Notes: generated from the sequence alone by a model not told the origin. 48,709 bases of DNA from Mycobacterium sp. 852002-51163_SCH5372311 (GCF_001667115.1 NZ_LZIJ01000110.1:1-48709), one strand, 5' to 3'. Counted from the first letter of the stretch, positions 9,961 through 19,271 are shown. Numbers and translations are program-made.

Positions 9961-10220
9961 TGTCCGAAGTAGCCTCCCGAGAACTCCGCAATGACACTGC
10001 GGGGCTGCTACGGCGCGTTCAGGCGGGTGAAGATGTCACGGTTACCGTCAAAGGCAAGCCGGTGGCACTTCTGACCGCCCTGCGGCCTACCCGGACCAGA
10101 TGGTTGAGTCGAGACGAATTGCTGCGCAGGCTTGCCCGCGCCCAAGCCGATCCGGCCCTACGTCAGCAACTCGCCGAATTGGCAGGTGATACGACCGACG
10201 ACCTCGGTCCGCTGCTGTGA
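9960..10220 (+). CDS. VapB-type antitoxin (Phd/YefM fold)
   Basis: 86 residues from ATG 9960; an upstream in-frame ATG at 9942 would run through the operator and is unlikely. The N-terminal half (E-V-A-S-R-E-L-R-N-D-T-A-G-L-L-R-R-V-Q-A-G-E-D-V-T-V-T-V-K-G-K-P-V-A-L-L) is a Phd/YefM DNA-binding module; the C-terminal part (W-L-S-R-D-E-L-L-R-R-L onward) would wrap the toxin. It binds the palindrome at its own start and neutralises the PIN-domain toxin encoded four bases overlapping downstream (GTGA). I could not assign a VapB number. Confidence 0.85.
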   Translation: MSEVASRELRNDTAGLLRRVQAGEDVTVTVKGKPVALLTALRPTRTRWLSRDELLRRLARAQADPALRQQLAELAGDTTDDLGPLL

Positions 10221-10615
10221 CCTCCGCCGGCGTGCTCGACACCTCAATATTTATTGCACGGGAAAGTGGTCGCCCACTTGATGTATCGCTAGTCCCGAAC
10301 GAAGTGGCGACCACCGTGGTCACAGTGGCCGAGCTCAACCTCGGCGTTCTCGCGGCTGTCTCGAGCGACGTTCGGGCGCAACGATTGGCAACACTTGATG
10401 CGATCGCCGACTTAGTCGCCCTACCGATCGATGACGACGCCGCGCGCATGTGGGCGCGACTTCGAATTCACCTGGCAGAGAACGGTCGTCGGGTCCGTAT
10501 CAACGACCTTTGGATCGCGGCCGTTGCAGCTTCCCGGGGGCTACCGGTGGTGACGCAAGACGGCGACTTCGATCCGCTCGACGGCGTCGCCGGCTTGATC
10601 ATTATTCGCGTCTAG
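10217..10615 (+). CDS. VapC-type PIN-domain ribonuclease toxin
   Basis: 132 residues, GTG start inside the vapB stop (GTGA), so translation is coupled. PIN-domain acidic residues are present: D8 (L-D-T-S), E39 (T-V-A-E-L), D97 (I-N-D-L-W-I-A-A) and D115/D117 (T-Q-D-G-D-F). VapC toxins are Mg2+-dependent RNases that cleave tRNA or 23S rRNA and halt translation. All key residues are intact, so the toxin is probably active when freed. The 106 bases after it, before the convergent hydrolase, contain nothing I recognise. It belongs to the inserted 8.1-11.7 kb segment. Confidence 0.88.
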   Translation: MTSAGVLDTSIFIARESGRPLDVSLVPNEVATTVVTVAELNLGVLAAVSSDVRAQRLATLDAIADLVALPIDDDAARMWARLRIHLAENGRRVRINDLWIAAVAASRGLPVVTQDGDFDPLDGVAGLIIIRV

Positions 10616-10721
10616 CTTTTGCCCAACGAGGCGAGCGCCTTGCGCGAATTACGTTGCTGCACAATCTGATATGGCATTTTTCTTAAGCGCGCCTCCGGGC
10701 TGCCCATCGGATGCGAGTCGC

Positions 10722-11510
10722 CTAGTGGGCGGCGAAAACTACTGGACTTGTAGCAATCCAGGCGTCGATGTGGCCCATGGTGACCGGTTGCGACTCCCCC
10801 AAAAACACCATGTGGTCGGCCCGGGGAATCTCGACCGAGGTGCCGTTTTCATATCGGGCTGCCGTCCGGCGCACGACTCCCGCCGGAACGATGCGGTCGC
10901 ATTCACCTCCAATGGCCAGCACAGGAGTCCTGACGGCCGCGAAGTCGACAACGGTGGTCTTGGCAAGCTTTGCCACCGCGAGTGCCATTTCGCAGTATGC
11001 CTGCCCGGATTCGCAGACCAAGTCGGAATACAGTGCGCGGGCGATCTTCTCGGTCTGGGTATTGGCAATCCACCGCCGAAATCGCTCCGGCGTCGGGGGA
11101 TACACCGGCTTGGCCCAGGGGCGTGGCCGTAGGAAGTAGGGGAGGGACATGCGCAGGTTTGTGGCGGTCGTACCAAATATCCCCGCCGCCGGAGCGGGAC
11201 ATGCCGCCACCAAGCCAACGTGGTGCGTGCGTGCAGCTACTAGTTGCGCCAGCAACCCGCCCATGGAGTGGCCCACCAGAAGCGGCGGAGACTCCAGCGC
11301 GTTCACGTAGCCAACCAGGTCGTACGTGTAGTCGCCGAGGCTCAGCGGCGCGACCTTCATCGCACCCTCATCCAAAGGCAATTCGTGATGGCGCAGTGTC
11401 GGGGTGTGGACCGTGTAACCACGCTGTTCAAATGCAGCCCGCGCGGCAACCCACTGCTCCCCGCGGCTCCACGCGCCATGAATAAGAACAACGTGCTTGG
11501 CATCGGACAT
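10722..11510 (-). CDS. Alpha/beta hydrolase (carboxylesterase-like)
   Basis: 262 residues. Oxyanion-hole motif H-V-V-L-I-H-G-A-W at 6-14, nucleophile elbow V-G-H-S-M-G-G with S82, an acidic residue in G-G-E-C-D-R-I-V-P and a C-terminal His in R-A-D-H-M-V-F, giving a full Ser-Asp-His set. No signal peptide, so cytoplasmic. The short-chain, cap-containing layout resembles plant SABP2-type esterases and bacterial EstC-like enzymes; the substrate is unknown. It faces vapC tail to tail and diverges from the TetR gene; the 178-base gap to TetR holds that gene's promoter and operators. It is not part of the M. tuberculosis order at this position. Confidence 0.82.
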   Translation of the reverse strand: MSDAKHVVLIHGAWSRGEQWVAARAAFEQRGYTVHTPTLRHHELPLDEGAMKVAPLSLGDYTYDLVGYVNALESPPLLVGHSMGGLLAQLVAARTHHVGLVAACPAPAAGIFGTTATNLRMSLPYFLRPRPWAKPVYPPTPERFRRWIANTQTEKIARALYSDLVCESGQAYCEMALAVAKLAKTTVVDFAAVRTPVLAIGGECDRIVPAGVVRRTAARYENGTSVEIPRADHMVFLGESQPVTMGHIDAWIATSPVVFAAH

Positions 11511-11651
11511 CGTCAGAACCCGCCAGTCTGTTTAGTGGCGCCTGAAGTATCTCAGCGGGCGAACCGCAAAATCTGGTTTTCTCTCGTTTGCAACTCTGGC
11601 TGGCGACCCTCGAGAGCCCAAAACCTTTACGGTTTCTTGACGGGCGTCTCC

Positions 11652-11698
11652 TTGACACCGGGCTGAACGCGCGTTTAGTGTCCTGAACATGCGTTCAG
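11652..11698 (+). promoter_or_regulatory. TetR promoter with two tandem operator palindromes
   Basis: TTGACA (11652-11657), 18 bases, TAGTGT (11676-11681) form a strong promoter; the +1 falls on the ATG at 11689. Two 16-base palindromes, CTGAACGCGCGTTTAG (11663-11678) and CTGAACATGCGTTCAG (11683-11698), lie 20 bases centre to centre. The first covers the spacer and -10, the second the start site and first codons. The outer halves GGCTGAACGC and GCGTTCAGCC are a perfect 10-base inverted repeat. This is what a self-repressing TetR operator looks like. Confidence 0.7.
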
Positions 11699-12327
11699 CC
11701 GACCTGACCGCCACCGCTCGAATCCGTGATGCGGCCATCGAGCAGTGGGGGCAGCACGGCTTCGACGTGGGGTTGCGCGCCATCGCCGAGGCCGCCGGCG
11801 TGAGCGCCGCGCTGGTTATCCACCACTTCGGTTCCAAGGACGGCCTGCGCCGAGCATGTGACGAGTTCGTCGCCGAGGAGATCCGCACCGAAAAGTCGGA
11901 GGCGATTCGGTCCAACGATCCCGCCACCTGGTTTGCCGCGATGGCCGAGATCGAGTCCTTTGCGCCCGTGATGGCTTACCTGGTGCGCAGCATGCAGTCC
12001 GGCGGCGAACTGGCAATGATGCTGTGGCACAGGATGATCGACAACACCGGAGAGTACATGGAAGAAGGCGTGCGGGCCGGGACGGTAAAGCCCAGCCGCG
12101 ACCCGCAGGCCAGGGCCAAGTATCTGGCCCTCTCCGGTGGCGGCGCGTTTCTCCTGTACCTGCAGATGCACCAAACGCCAACGGATCTCCGCGCCGTGCT
12201 GCGCGACTACGCACGCGAGATGGTGCTTCCCGCCATGGAGGTGTACACCGAAGGACTGCTGGCCGACCGCACCATGTACGACGCGTTCCTGGCCGCAGCG
12301 GATGAAGGAGAATCGCATGTCAGTTGA
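11689..12327 (+). CDS. TetR-family regulator (Rv1219c-like)
   Basis: 212 residues, leaderless ATG 11689. The N-terminal helix-turn-helix (about 10-55: [42 protein letters not shown]) is typical TetR; the larger C-terminal domain binds a ligand. In M. tuberculosis Rv1219c represses the Rv1217c-Rv1218c multidrug ABC exporter, whose homologues follow here: the ATPase start lies 11 bases inside this gene. The two palindromes over its promoter suggest autorepression of the whole operon, relieved by an exported compound. Confidence 0.9.
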   Translation: MRSADLTATARIRDAAIEQWGQHGFDVGLRAIAEAAGVSAALVIHHFGSKDGLRRACDEFVAEEIRTEKSEAIRSNDPATWFAAMAEIESFAPVMAYLVRSMQSGGELAMMLWHRMIDNTGEYMEEGVRAGTVKPSRDPQARAKYLALSGGGAFLLYLQMHQTPTDLRAVLRDYAREMVLPAMEVYTEGLLADRTMYDAFLAAADEGESHVS

Positions 12328-13258
12328 CAACGCAGTAGGTAAACCCGCGCCGATCGAAATCCGAGGTCTGACAAAGCACTTCGGCGCAGTGCGGGCACTC
12401 GATGGCCTGGATCTGACCGTACGCGAAGGAGAGGTTCACGGCTTTCTCGGACCGAACGGGGCCGGAAAATCGACCACCATCCGCATCCTGCTGGGCCTGG
12501 CGAAGGCAGACGGCGGCAGCGTGCGGTTACTCGGCGGCGATCCCTGGGCCGACGCGGTCCACCTGCACCGCGACATCGCCTATGTGCCAGGCGATGTCAC
12601 CCTGTGGCCGTCGCTGACCGGTGGCGAGACCATCGACCTGCTGGCCCGTATGCGCGGCGGCATCGACGAAAAGCGCCGCGCGGAGCTGATCGAGCGCTTC
12701 GACCTGGATCCACACAAGAAGGCACGCACCTACTCGAAGGGTAACCGCCAGAAGGTCTCCCTGATCTCAGCCTTCTCGTCACGCGCCAGGCTGCTGCTGC
12801 TCGACGAGCCGAGCAGCGGCCTGGACCCGTTGATGGAGAACGTGTTTCAGCAGTGCGTCGGCGAAGCCCGCGACCGTGGTGTGACGGTGCTGCTGTCCAG
12901 TCACATCCTGGCCGAGACCGAAGCGCTGTGCGACAGGGTGACCATCATCCGGGCCGGGAGGACGGTCGAGAGCGGCACGCTGGAATCGATGCGTCATCTG
13001 AGCCGCACCTCGATCAAGGCCGAAATGATCGGCGACCCAGGCGATATCACGCGGATCAACGGTGTCGAGGACGTGAGCATCGACGGCAACACGCTGCGTG
13101 CCCAGGTCGACAGTGAAAGCCTCGGGGAACTCATCCGGATACTCGGCGATGCCGGTGTACGCAGCCTGGTCAGCCAACCGCCCACGCTCGAAGAGCTGTT
13201 CCTGCGGCATTACGACACCGCCGACGGCCGACACGAGAAGAAGGTGGCGACGCTATGA
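12317..13258 (+). CDS. ABC exporter ATP-binding protein (Rv1218c-like)
   Basis: 313 residues from ATG 12317, preceded by GAAGGAG. Walker [10 protein letters not shown] at 45-53, signature Y-S-K-G-N-R-Q-K-V (a variant of L-S-G-G-Q, common in the DRA subfamily), Walker [14 protein letters not shown], and an H-loop S-S-H. The C-terminal ~80 residues form the extra domain seen in drug-resistance ATPases of this type. It powers the permease encoded by the next gene (ATGA overlap). In M. tuberculosis the pair has been tied to efflux of several antibiotics. It overlaps the tetR 3' end by 11 bases, indicating one operon. Confidence 0.92.
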   Translation: MSVDNAVGKPAPIEIRGLTKHFGAVRALDGLDLTVREGEVHGFLGPNGAGKSTTIRILLGLAKADGGSVRLLGGDPWADAVHLHRDIAYVPGDVTLWPSLTGGETIDLLARMRGGIDEKRRAELIERFDLDPHKKARTYSKGNRQKVSLISAFSSRARLLLLDEPSSGLDPLMENVFQQCVGEARDRGVTVLLSSHILAETEALCDRVTIIRAGRTVESGTLESMRHLSRTSIKAEMIGDPGDITRINGVEDVSIDGNTLRAQVDSESLGELIRILGDAGVRSLVSQPPTLEELFLRHYDTADGRHEKKVATL

Positions 13259-14892
13259 GCACGACGGTTTTGGAGCGGCCACGCCTTCCGGCACCGCCGG
13301 GCGGTTCGAATTTCTCCGGGACGCTGTCGATGTTGCGGCTCTATCTGCGCCGTGACCGAATCTCGTTGCCGCTGTGGGTATTACTGCTGTCGTTGCCGCT
13401 GGCCACCGTCTACATCGGCAGCATCCAGAAGGTGTACCCAACCGAGGCCGCCCGCGCCGGCTTCGCGGCGACCATCATGGCCAGTCCGGCCCAGCGGGCG
13501 CTCTACGGGCAGGTCTACAACACCAGCCTCGGCGCCGTGGGCATCTGGAAAGCCGGGATGTTCCACCTGCTGATCGCGGTAGCGGTGATTCTCACAGTGA
13601 TCCGCCACACTCGCGCGGACGAGGAAACCGGCCGCACCGAACTATTGGACTCCACGGCGGTGGGACGGTACGCCAGCCTCACCGCGGCGCTGATCTTGTC
13701 GTTCGGGGCATCGATCACCGTCGGCGTGATCGGCGCAGCCGGGTTGCTCAAGACCGACGTCCCGGCCGCGGGATCGGTGGCTTTCTGCGCGGCGCTGGCC
13801 TGCTCGGGGTTGGTGTTCACTGCGGTGGCCGCGGTTGCCGCGCAGCTCTCGCCGAGTGCCCGATTCGCCCGCGGTGCCGCATTCACGGTGTTGGCAGCCG
13901 CTTTCACGTTGCGCGCCATCGGTGATGCGGGCTCCGGCGCGCTGTCCTGGTTCTCGCCGCTCGGCTGGTCACTACAGGTCCGGCCGTATGCGGGCGATCG
14001 GTGGTGGATATTGTTGCTGCACTTGGCGACGACGGCAGTGCTCACGCTGGTGGCCTACCGGCTGCTGGCCGGCCGCGACGTAGGCGCCGGACTCATCCCC
14101 GAGCGCGCCGGCCCGGGTTCGGCCGGGGCGGGGCTGCGCGGTGTCGCCGGGCTGACCTGGCGGCTGGACCGCGGTGCGGTGCTGCTGTGGACCGTCGGCC
14201 TGTGCCTGTACGGCGCGCTGATGGGCAGCGTGGTGCACGGCATCGGCGACGAACTGGGCGAGAACAATATGGCTCGCGACATTGTCGCGCGCATGGGCGG
14301 CACCAGCGCGCTGGAGCAGGCCTTCATCGCGGTCGCGTTCACCATGCTGGCCATGGCGGCCTCGGCATTCGCCATCTCGATGACTCTACGGCTGCACCAG
14401 GAAGAGTCCGGCCAGCGGGCCGAGCCGACGCTCGCCGGTGCTGTCTCGCGAACGCGTTGGTTGGCAATGCATTTGGCGGCGGCAGTGCTCGGGCCGGCAT
14501 TGGCGATGCTGGTTGCCGGGGCGGCGGCCGGGTTGATCTACGGAGTGGCGGCCGGCGACGTCGGCGGCAAGCTGGGCATCGTGGTGGGCACCGCGCTGGC
14601 GCAACTGCCCGCCGTGTGGCTGCTGTCGGCCGTGACCGTCGCGTTGTTCGGTCTGGCGCCGAGGTTCACGCCGGTGGCGTGGGGCGTGCTGGTGGGGTTC
14701 GTCGCGTTGTATCTGATCGGGTCGTTGGCTGGTTTCTCGCAGTGGCTGCTCGACCTCGAGCCCTTCGCGCATACCCCGCGGATTGGCGGCGGCGATTTCA
14801 GCGCGGTGCCCCTGCTGTGGCTGCTGGCTATCGATGTGGTGTTGATTGCGTTGGGCGTTATGGCCTTTCGCCGTCGCGATCTGCGTAACTGA
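13255..14892 (+). CDS. ABC exporter permease, 12-TM (Rv1217c-like)
   Basis: 545 residues. The first ~35 residues are cytoplasmic, then about twelve hydrophobic helices in two sets of six (about 42-300 and 320-540), as in ABC-2-type exporters with a duplicated membrane domain. Between the halves is [14 protein letters not shown], which repeats the early [13 protein letters not shown] motif, showing the internal duplication. The start overlaps the ATPase stop by four bases. It is predicted to export hydrophobic compounds, controlled by the upstream TetR protein. Confidence 0.9.
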   Translation: MSTTVLERPRLPAPPGGSNFSGTLSMLRLYLRRDRISLPLWVLLLSLPLATVYIGSIQKVYPTEAARAGFAATIMASPAQRALYGQVYNTSLGAVGIWKAGMFHLLIAVAVILTVIRHTRADEETGRTELLDSTAVGRYASLTAALILSFGASITVGVIGAAGLLKTDVPAAGSVAFCAALACSGLVFTAVAAVAAQLSPSARFARGAAFTVLAAAFTLRAIGDAGSGALSWFSPLGWSLQVRPYAGDRWWILLLHLATTAVLTLVAYRLLAGRDVGAGLIPERAGPGSAGAGLRGVAGLTWRLDRGAVLLWTVGLCLYGALMGSVVHGIGDELGENNMARDIVARMGGTSALEQAFIAVAFTMLAMAASAFAISMTLRLHQEESGQRAEPTLAGAVSRTRWLAMHLAAAVLGPALAMLVAGAAAGLIYGVAAGDVGGKLGIVVGTALAQLPAVWLLSAVTVALFGLAPRFTPVAWGVLVGFVALYLIGSLAGFSQWLLDLEPFAHTPRIGGGDFSAVPLLWLLAIDVVLIALGVMAFRRRDLRN

Positions 14893-14901
14893 GGAGCTGA
14901 C

Positions 14902-15576
14902 ATGAAAACTCTTGCCAAGGCCCTTGTTTCAGCGGTTCTGGGATTTGCGGCGTTCGGATTGATGCTGTTCTGGCCCGCCGGCACGCTGCACTACTGGCAA
15001 GCTTGGGCCTTTTTGGTCGTATTTACTTTGGCCACCTGGATTCCCAGCATCTACTTGATGCGCACCAACCCCGCCGCGCTGGAACGGCGCATGCGGGCCG
15101 GTCCCATCGCGGAAGCCAGAACGGTGCAACGGATCGTCATCTCCATCGCGTTGGTCTCCCTGGCGGCCATGATCGTCCTCAGCGCGTTTGACCATCGGTT
15201 CGGATGGTCGTCGGTGCCGGCGGCGGTGTGCCTGACCGGCGATGTCCTGGTGGCAATCGGATTGGGCCTGTCCATGTTCGTGGTGGTCCAGAACAGCTAC
15301 GCGGCAGCCAACATCACCGTCGAAGCGGAGCAGAAGGTCATCTCCACCGGGCTGTACGGGCTTGTGCGGCACCCGATGTACACCGGGAACGTGCTGCTGA
15401 TGGCGGGCATCCCCCTGGCGCTGGGCTCGTACTGGGGGCTGCTCTTTGTCATCCCCGGGTTGGTCGTGCTGGCCATCCGCATTCGCGATGAAGAAGAACT
15501 GCTCGAACAAGAACTGGACGGGTACCGGGAGTACACAGAACGCGTTCAATACCGGCTCGTCCCCTACGTGTGGTAG
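14902..15576 (+). CDS. Isoprenylcysteine carboxyl methyltransferase-family membrane protein, copy 1 (Rv1216c-like)
   Basis: 224 residues with four to five membrane helices; ATG preceded by GAGGAG, nine bases after the permease stop. The C-terminal half carries the ICMT/PEMT signature: G-L-Y-G-L-V-R-H-P-M-Y-T-G-N, then R-I-R-D-E-E-E-L-L-E-Q-E-L-D-G-Y-R-E-Y, where the R-H-P-x-Y and E-E-x-x-L motifs bind S-adenosylmethionine and the acceptor. Bacteria lack prenylated CaaX proteins in general, so the substrate is unknown, perhaps a lipid or isoprenoid acid. It probably belongs to the tetR-ABC operon. A second, clearly related gene follows immediately. Confidence 0.87.
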   Translation: MKTLAKALVSAVLGFAAFGLMLFWPAGTLHYWQAWAFLVVFTLATWIPSIYLMRTNPAALERRMRAGPIAEARTVQRIVISIALVSLAAMIVLSAFDHRFGWSSVPAAVCLTGDVLVAIGLGLSMFVVVQNSYAAANITVEAEQKVISTGLYGLVRHPMYTGNVLLMAGIPLALGSYWGLLFVIPGLVVLAIRIRDEEELLEQELDGYREYTERVQYRLVPYVW

Positions 15577-15593
15577 CCGGAGGTAAACGGATC

Positions 15594-16274
15594 ATGAAGA
15601 CCAAGACCACCCTTCAAGCCGTGGGTTACGGCTTCGTCGCTGTGGTCGTGTTCGGCGTGCTGTTGTTTTGGCCCGCAGGAACTTTCCACTACTGGCAGGC
15701 ATGGGCGTTTCTCGCGGTCTACGCCGTCGCAGCGGTGGCTGCCAGCATCTACGGGGGTATCGCGAATCCCGCTGTCGCGCAGCGACGGATGCGCGGCGGC
15801 CCGGCGGCCGAGACCCGCGCGGCGCAAAAGCTTGCCGTCACAGCCTTGTTCGCGGCGTTTGCCTCTTTTCTCATCGTCAGCGCGCTGGACCATCGGTTCG
15901 GCTGGTCGGCCGTGCCGGCAGCAGTGTCGATATTCGGCGACGTCCTGGTGGCGGTGGGCTTGGCCGTTGGCACCCTGACCGTCGTACAGAACAACTACGC
16001 CGCTGCCAACATCACCGTCGAGGCGGACCAGCCCGTGATCTCCACCGGGCTGTATGGCGTGGTTCGGCACCCGATGTACTTTTCCCTGGTGATCGTCATG
16101 GTCGGCATTCCACTGGCGCTCGGCTCCTATTGGGCGCTGGCGGGATTGGCGGTCGGCCTGCTCGCCCTTGCGCTGCGCATCGAGGACGAGGAGAAGATGC
16201 TCGAAGACGAGCTGGCCGGATACCGGGAATACCAGCAGAAGGTGCGTTCGCGCTTGGTGCCGTTCGTCTGGTAG
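15594..16274 (+). CDS. Isoprenylcysteine carboxyl methyltransferase-family membrane protein, copy 2
   Basis: 226 residues from ATG 15594, preceded by GGAGG ten bases upstream. Same architecture as copy 1 and clearly a tandem duplicate: shared F-W-P-A-G-T-x-H-Y-W-Q-A-W-A-F-L, D-H-R-F-G-W-S-x-V-P-A-A-V, Y-A-A-A-N-I-T-V-E-A, V-I-S-T-G-L-Y-G and Y-R-E-Y. The methyltransferase signature V-R-H-P-M-Y is intact. Between motifs the two differ substantially, so the duplication is not recent. I recall only one such gene at this place in M. tuberculosis. It converges on glgC; the 31-base gap contains only a weak GC-rich stem. Confidence 0.86.
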   Translation: MKTKTTLQAVGYGFVAVVVFGVLLFWPAGTFHYWQAWAFLAVYAVAAVAASIYGGIANPAVAQRRMRGGPAAETRAAQKLAVTALFAAFASFLIVSALDHRFGWSAVPAAVSIFGDVLVAVGLAVGTLTVVQNNYAAANITVEADQPVISTGLYGVVRHPMYFSLVIVMVGIPLALGSYWALAGLAVGLLALALRIEDEEKMLEDELAGYREYQQKVRSRLVPFVW

Positions 16275-16305
16275 TTGGCCGAGCAGACGCGCTAGAAGGC
16301 TCGCG

Positions 16306-17520
16306 CTAAATCCAGGTGCCCTTGCCGACCGCGACCACACCGCCGGCACTGATCGCGAAGCGATCCCGATCCTTCTCCAGATCCACGCCCACCATTTCGC
16401 CTGGCCCGACAACGACGTTCTTGTCCAGGATCGCGTGGCGTACCACCGCGCCGCGGCCGACCCGAGCGCCAGGCATGATGACACTGCCCTCGACGATCGC
16501 GCCGTCGTCGACCACGACGTTCGACGACAAAACCGAATTACGCACCGAGGCCGCCGAGATGATGCTGCCGGCGCCCACCACGGACTCCTGAGCCGAACCA
16601 CCGTTGACGAACTTCGCGGGCGCCAGGTTCTCGGACGCGCCGAGGATCGGCCAGCGCCTGTTGTACAGGTTGAACACCGGATGCACCGACACCAGATCCA
16701 TATGCGCGTCGTAGAACGCGTCGAGCGTCCCGACGTCGCGCCAGTAGGCCCGGTCCCGGTCGGTGGCGCCGGGCACGTCGTTGTGGTTGAAGTCGTACAC
16801 CGCGGCTATGCCGTCGTCCACCAGTCGCGGGATGATGTCGCCGCCCATGTCGTGATCGGAGTGGTCGTCGTCGGCGTCGGCGCGAATCGCGTCGATCAGC
16901 ACCTTGGTGGTGAAGATGTAATTGCCCATCGAGACGAACGCGGCGCCGGGGTCGTCCGGAGTGCCAGGTGGGTCCAATGGCTTTTCGAGAAAACTGCGGA
17001 TGCGGCCGGAGTCGTCGGCGTCGATGCAGCCGAACGCACTGGCATCGGCGCGCGGGACCCGGATACCGGCCACCGTCGCGCCGGCCCCGCTGTCGACGTG
17101 GAACCGGACCATCTGCTCGGGGTCCATCCGGTACACGTGATCGGCGCCGAAAACCACGATGTAGTCGGGGTCTTCGTCGTAGATCAGGTTGAGCGACTGA
17201 TAGATCGCATCGGCCGAGCCGGTGTACCAGCGTGGACCCAGGCGCTGCTGGGCGGGCACCGGTGTGATGTACTCCCCGGCCAGACCGGACAACCGCCAAT
17301 TCTGCGAAATATGGCGGTCCAGCGAATGCGACTTGTATTGGGTGAGAACGCAGATCCTCAGATAGCGGGCATTGACGAGATTGGAGAGTACGAAATCGAT
17401 CAGCCGGTAGGCGCCGCCGAAGGGAACCGCGGGTTTGGCCCGGTCCGCGGTAAGCGGATACAACCGCTTGCCCTCACCGCCGGCCAGGACAATGCCCAGC
17501 ACGTGTGGCGCTTCCCTCAT
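16306..17520 (-). CDS. glgC: Glucose-1-phosphate adenylyltransferase GlgC
   Basis: 404 residues, the usual GlgC length. Nucleotidyltransferase motif [16 protein letters not shown] at 9-24, substrate-binding segments [18 protein letters not shown] and F-L-E-K-P, Y-W-R-D-V-G-T, and a C-terminal left-handed beta-helix. It makes ADP-glucose, the donor for glycogen and, through GlgM, maltose-1-phosphate for alpha-glucan. ATG 17520 is preceded by TAGGTT with seven bases between, implying a leaderless transcript. It diverges from glgM, the next enzyme in the pathway, across 234 bases. Confidence 0.95.
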   Translation of the reverse strand: MREAPHVLGIVLAGGEGKRLYPLTADRAKPAVPFGGAYRLIDFVLSNLVNARYLRICVLTQYKSHSLDRHISQNWRLSGLAGEYITPVPAQQRLGPRWYTGSADAIYQSLNLIYDEDPDYIVVFGADHVYRMDPEQMVRFHVDSGAGATVAGIRVPRADASAFGCIDADDSGRIRSFLEKPLDPPGTPDDPGAAFVSMGNYIFTTKVLIDAIRADADDDHSDHDMGGDIIPRLVDDGIAAVYDFNHNDVPGATDRDRAYWRDVGTLDAFYDAHMDLVSVHPVFNLYNRRWPILGASENLAPAKFVNGGSAQESVVGAGSIISAASVRNSVLSSNVVVDDGAIVEGSVIMPGARVGRGAVVRHAILDKNVVVGPGEMVGVDLEKDRDRFAISAGGVVAVGKGTWI

Positions 17521-17527
17521 GGCCTCA

Positions 17528-17533
17528 AACCTA
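17528..17533 (-). promoter_or_regulatory. -10 box, leaderless glgC promoter
   Basis: TAGGTT on the minus strand ends seven bases before the glgC ATG at 17520; no Shine-Dalgarno sequence is present. Confidence 0.5.
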
Positions 17534-17671
17534 TCGGCAGCTGCTAGCCCCTGCCACTATGAACCTCCCATTCGGTGCCGATCTGACGGGCTGGCAGTCA
17601 AGGTATTTGGCTCAGTTCCGCCCCAGTTCGCAAGCACCCCGCCGGTAGCATTAGCCCGATTGTCCGGCTTT

Positions 17672-17727
17672 CCCCCTCGCCGCTGCGCGGCTTGGGGGGA
17701 CCCCCACCTCAGCCCGCCGTGCGGGCT
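17672..17727. repeat. GC-rich hairpins between glgC and glgM
   Basis: Two adjacent dyads: CCCCC-TCG-CCGC-TGC-GCGG-CTT-GGGGGG, then AGCCCGC-CGT-GCGGGCT (17711-17727, perfect 7-base stem). Both sit just upstream of the glgM -10 box. G-run/C-run intergenic blocks of this sort recur in slow-growing mycobacteria; whether they act here is unknown. Confidence 0.5.
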
Positions 17728-17742
17728 GCATCGTCGCCGAAC

Positions 17743-17748
17743 TACGGT
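17743..17748 (+). promoter_or_regulatory. -10 box, leaderless glgM promoter
   Basis: TACGGT ends six bases before the ATG at 17755, so +1 is predicted to be the start codon. Confidence 0.5.
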
Positions 17749-17754
17749 GCCGGT

Positions 17755-18918
17755 ATGCGGGTGGCGATGATGACTCGGGAATACCCTCCCGAGGTCTACG
17801 GCGGAGCGGGGGTGCATGTCACCGAACTGGTCGCGCATCTGCGCCGGCTGTGCGCCGTCGACGTGCATTGCATGGGCGCGCCGCGCCCGACCGCGTTCGC
17901 CCATCAGCCTGATCCGCGGTTGCGCGGCGCCAACGCGGCCCTGTCCACGGTGTCCGCTGACCTGGTGATGGCCGATGCGGCGTCGGCGGCCACCGTGGTG
18001 CATTCGCACACCTGGTATGCCAACCTGGCCGGGCATCTAGCCGGGTTGCTCTACGACATTCCGCACGTCATGACCGCGCATTCGCTCGAGCCGATGCGGC
18101 CATGGAAAGCCGAGCAACTCGGCGGCGGCTACCGGGTGTCGTCGTGGGTGGAGCACACTGCTGTGCTGGCCGCCGACGCCGTCATCGCGGTCAGCTCGGG
18201 CATGCGCGAGGACGTGCTGCGCGTCTACCCCACCCTGGACCCGAGCCTGGTGCACGTCATCCGCAACGGCATCGACACCGACATGTGGTACCCGGCCGAG
18301 CCGGCGGCCGGCGGCTCGGTGCTGGCCGAACTAGGCGTCGATCCCAGCCGGCCCATCGTCGCGTTCGTCGGGCGCATCACCCGGCAGAAAGGCGTTGCGC
18401 ACCTGGTAGCGGCCGCCCACCGATTCAACGCCGACGTGCAGTTGATCCTGTGCGCCGGCGCTCCCGACACCCCCGAGATCGCCAACGAGGTACGGTCGGC
18501 GGTGGCCAAGCTGGCCCACAACCGCACCGGCGTGTTCTGGATCCGCGAAATCCTACCCACCCGCAAGCTTCGCGAAATACTTTCGGCCGCAACCGTCTTC
18601 GTCTGCCCGTCGGTGTACGAGCCGTTGGGCATCGTGAACCTGGAGGCGATGGCGTGCGCGACGCCGGTGGTGGCCTCCGACGTCGGCGGGATACCGGAGG
18701 TGGTGGCCGACGGGATCACCGGCTTGCTGGTGCCCTACGACGCCCACGACACCGCGGGCTACGAGACCAGATTGGCCGAAGCGGTCAACGAACTCATCGC
18801 CGATCCCGATCGGGCCAAGCGCTACGGGCAAGCAGGACGCCAACGCTGCATCGAGGAATTCTCCTGGACCCGCGTAGCCGAGCAGACGCTGGAGATTTAC
18901 CGGAAGGTGTGCGCGTAG
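17755..18918 (+). CDS. glgM: ADP-glucose-dependent glycosyltransferase GlgM (annotated GlgA in many mycobacteria)
   Basis: 387 residues, the same length I recall for Rv1212c. GT4-type glycosyltransferase: N-terminal M-T-R-E-Y-P-P-E-V-Y-G-G-A-G-V-H-V-T-E-L, H-S-H-T-W-Y-A, the donor-binding F-V-G-R-I-T-R-Q-K-G and the E-x7-E motif (Y-E-P-L-G-I-V-N-L-E). The M. tuberculosis enzyme makes alpha-maltose-1-phosphate from ADP-glucose and glucose-1-phosphate, feeding GlgE for alpha-glucan; it was earlier called glycogen synthase. The start is fixed by the TACGGT box six bases upstream. It ends 19 bases from the convergent DUF3117 gene. Confidence 0.92.
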   Translation: MRVAMMTREYPPEVYGGAGVHVTELVAHLRRLCAVDVHCMGAPRPTAFAHQPDPRLRGANAALSTVSADLVMADAASAATVVHSHTWYANLAGHLAGLLYDIPHVMTAHSLEPMRPWKAEQLGGGYRVSSWVEHTAVLAADAVIAVSSGMREDVLRVYPTLDPSLVHVIRNGIDTDMWYPAEPAAGGSVLAELGVDPSRPIVAFVGRITRQKGVAHLVAAAHRFNADVQLILCAGAPDTPEIANEVRSAVAKLAHNRTGVFWIREILPTRKLREILSAATVFVCPSVYEPLGIVNLEAMACATPVVASDVGGIPEVVADGITGLLVPYDAHDTAGYETRLAEAVNELIADPDRAKRYGQAGRQRCIEEFSWTRVAEQTLEIYRKVCA

Positions 18919-18937
18919 AAGTCAGCCGGCCCGCCGT

Positions 18938-19105
18938 TCAGCCGGTAACGCCCTTGAGTTCGTCACCCAGCGCGGCGGCCTCGTCGGGCGTCAACTCGAC
19001 GACGAGCCGGCCGCCGCCCTCGAGTGGTACCCGCATCACGATGCCACGCCCCTCTTTTGTTGCTTCCAGGGGACCGTCTCCGGTCCGGGGCTTCATCGCC
19101 GCCAT
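18938..19105 (-). CDS. DUF3117 small protein (Rv1211-like)
   Basis: 55 residues: M-A-A-M-K-P-R-T-G-D-G-P-L-E-A-T-K-E-G-R and so on, essentially the sequence I recall for Rv1211. ATG 19105 is preceded by GGAGGGAG, a very strong ribosome-binding site, which decides it against an in-frame start 20 codons upstream. Actinobacteria-wide family of unknown function, reported in some studies as calmodulin-like, a claim I cannot judge from sequence. The 166 bases upstream, before tagA, hold only its presumed promoter. Confidence 0.92.
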   Translation of the reverse strand: MAAMKPRTGDGPLEATKEGRGIVMRVPLEGGGRLVVELTPDEAAALGDELKGVTG

Positions 19106-19271
19106 CGAGTGCTCCCTCCAGATTCGAGCTGGTCCGCCGTCGCGAACCTGGCCGGCGCCGAGCATGCCCCGCCAGTGGATTTCCAGTCATACCCGACATT
19201 GAACTGCCAAATCACCCCTCTATTGTTCCCTATCCGGGTGACCGAGTGCACAAGACCCGGCTCTCGGGCCC

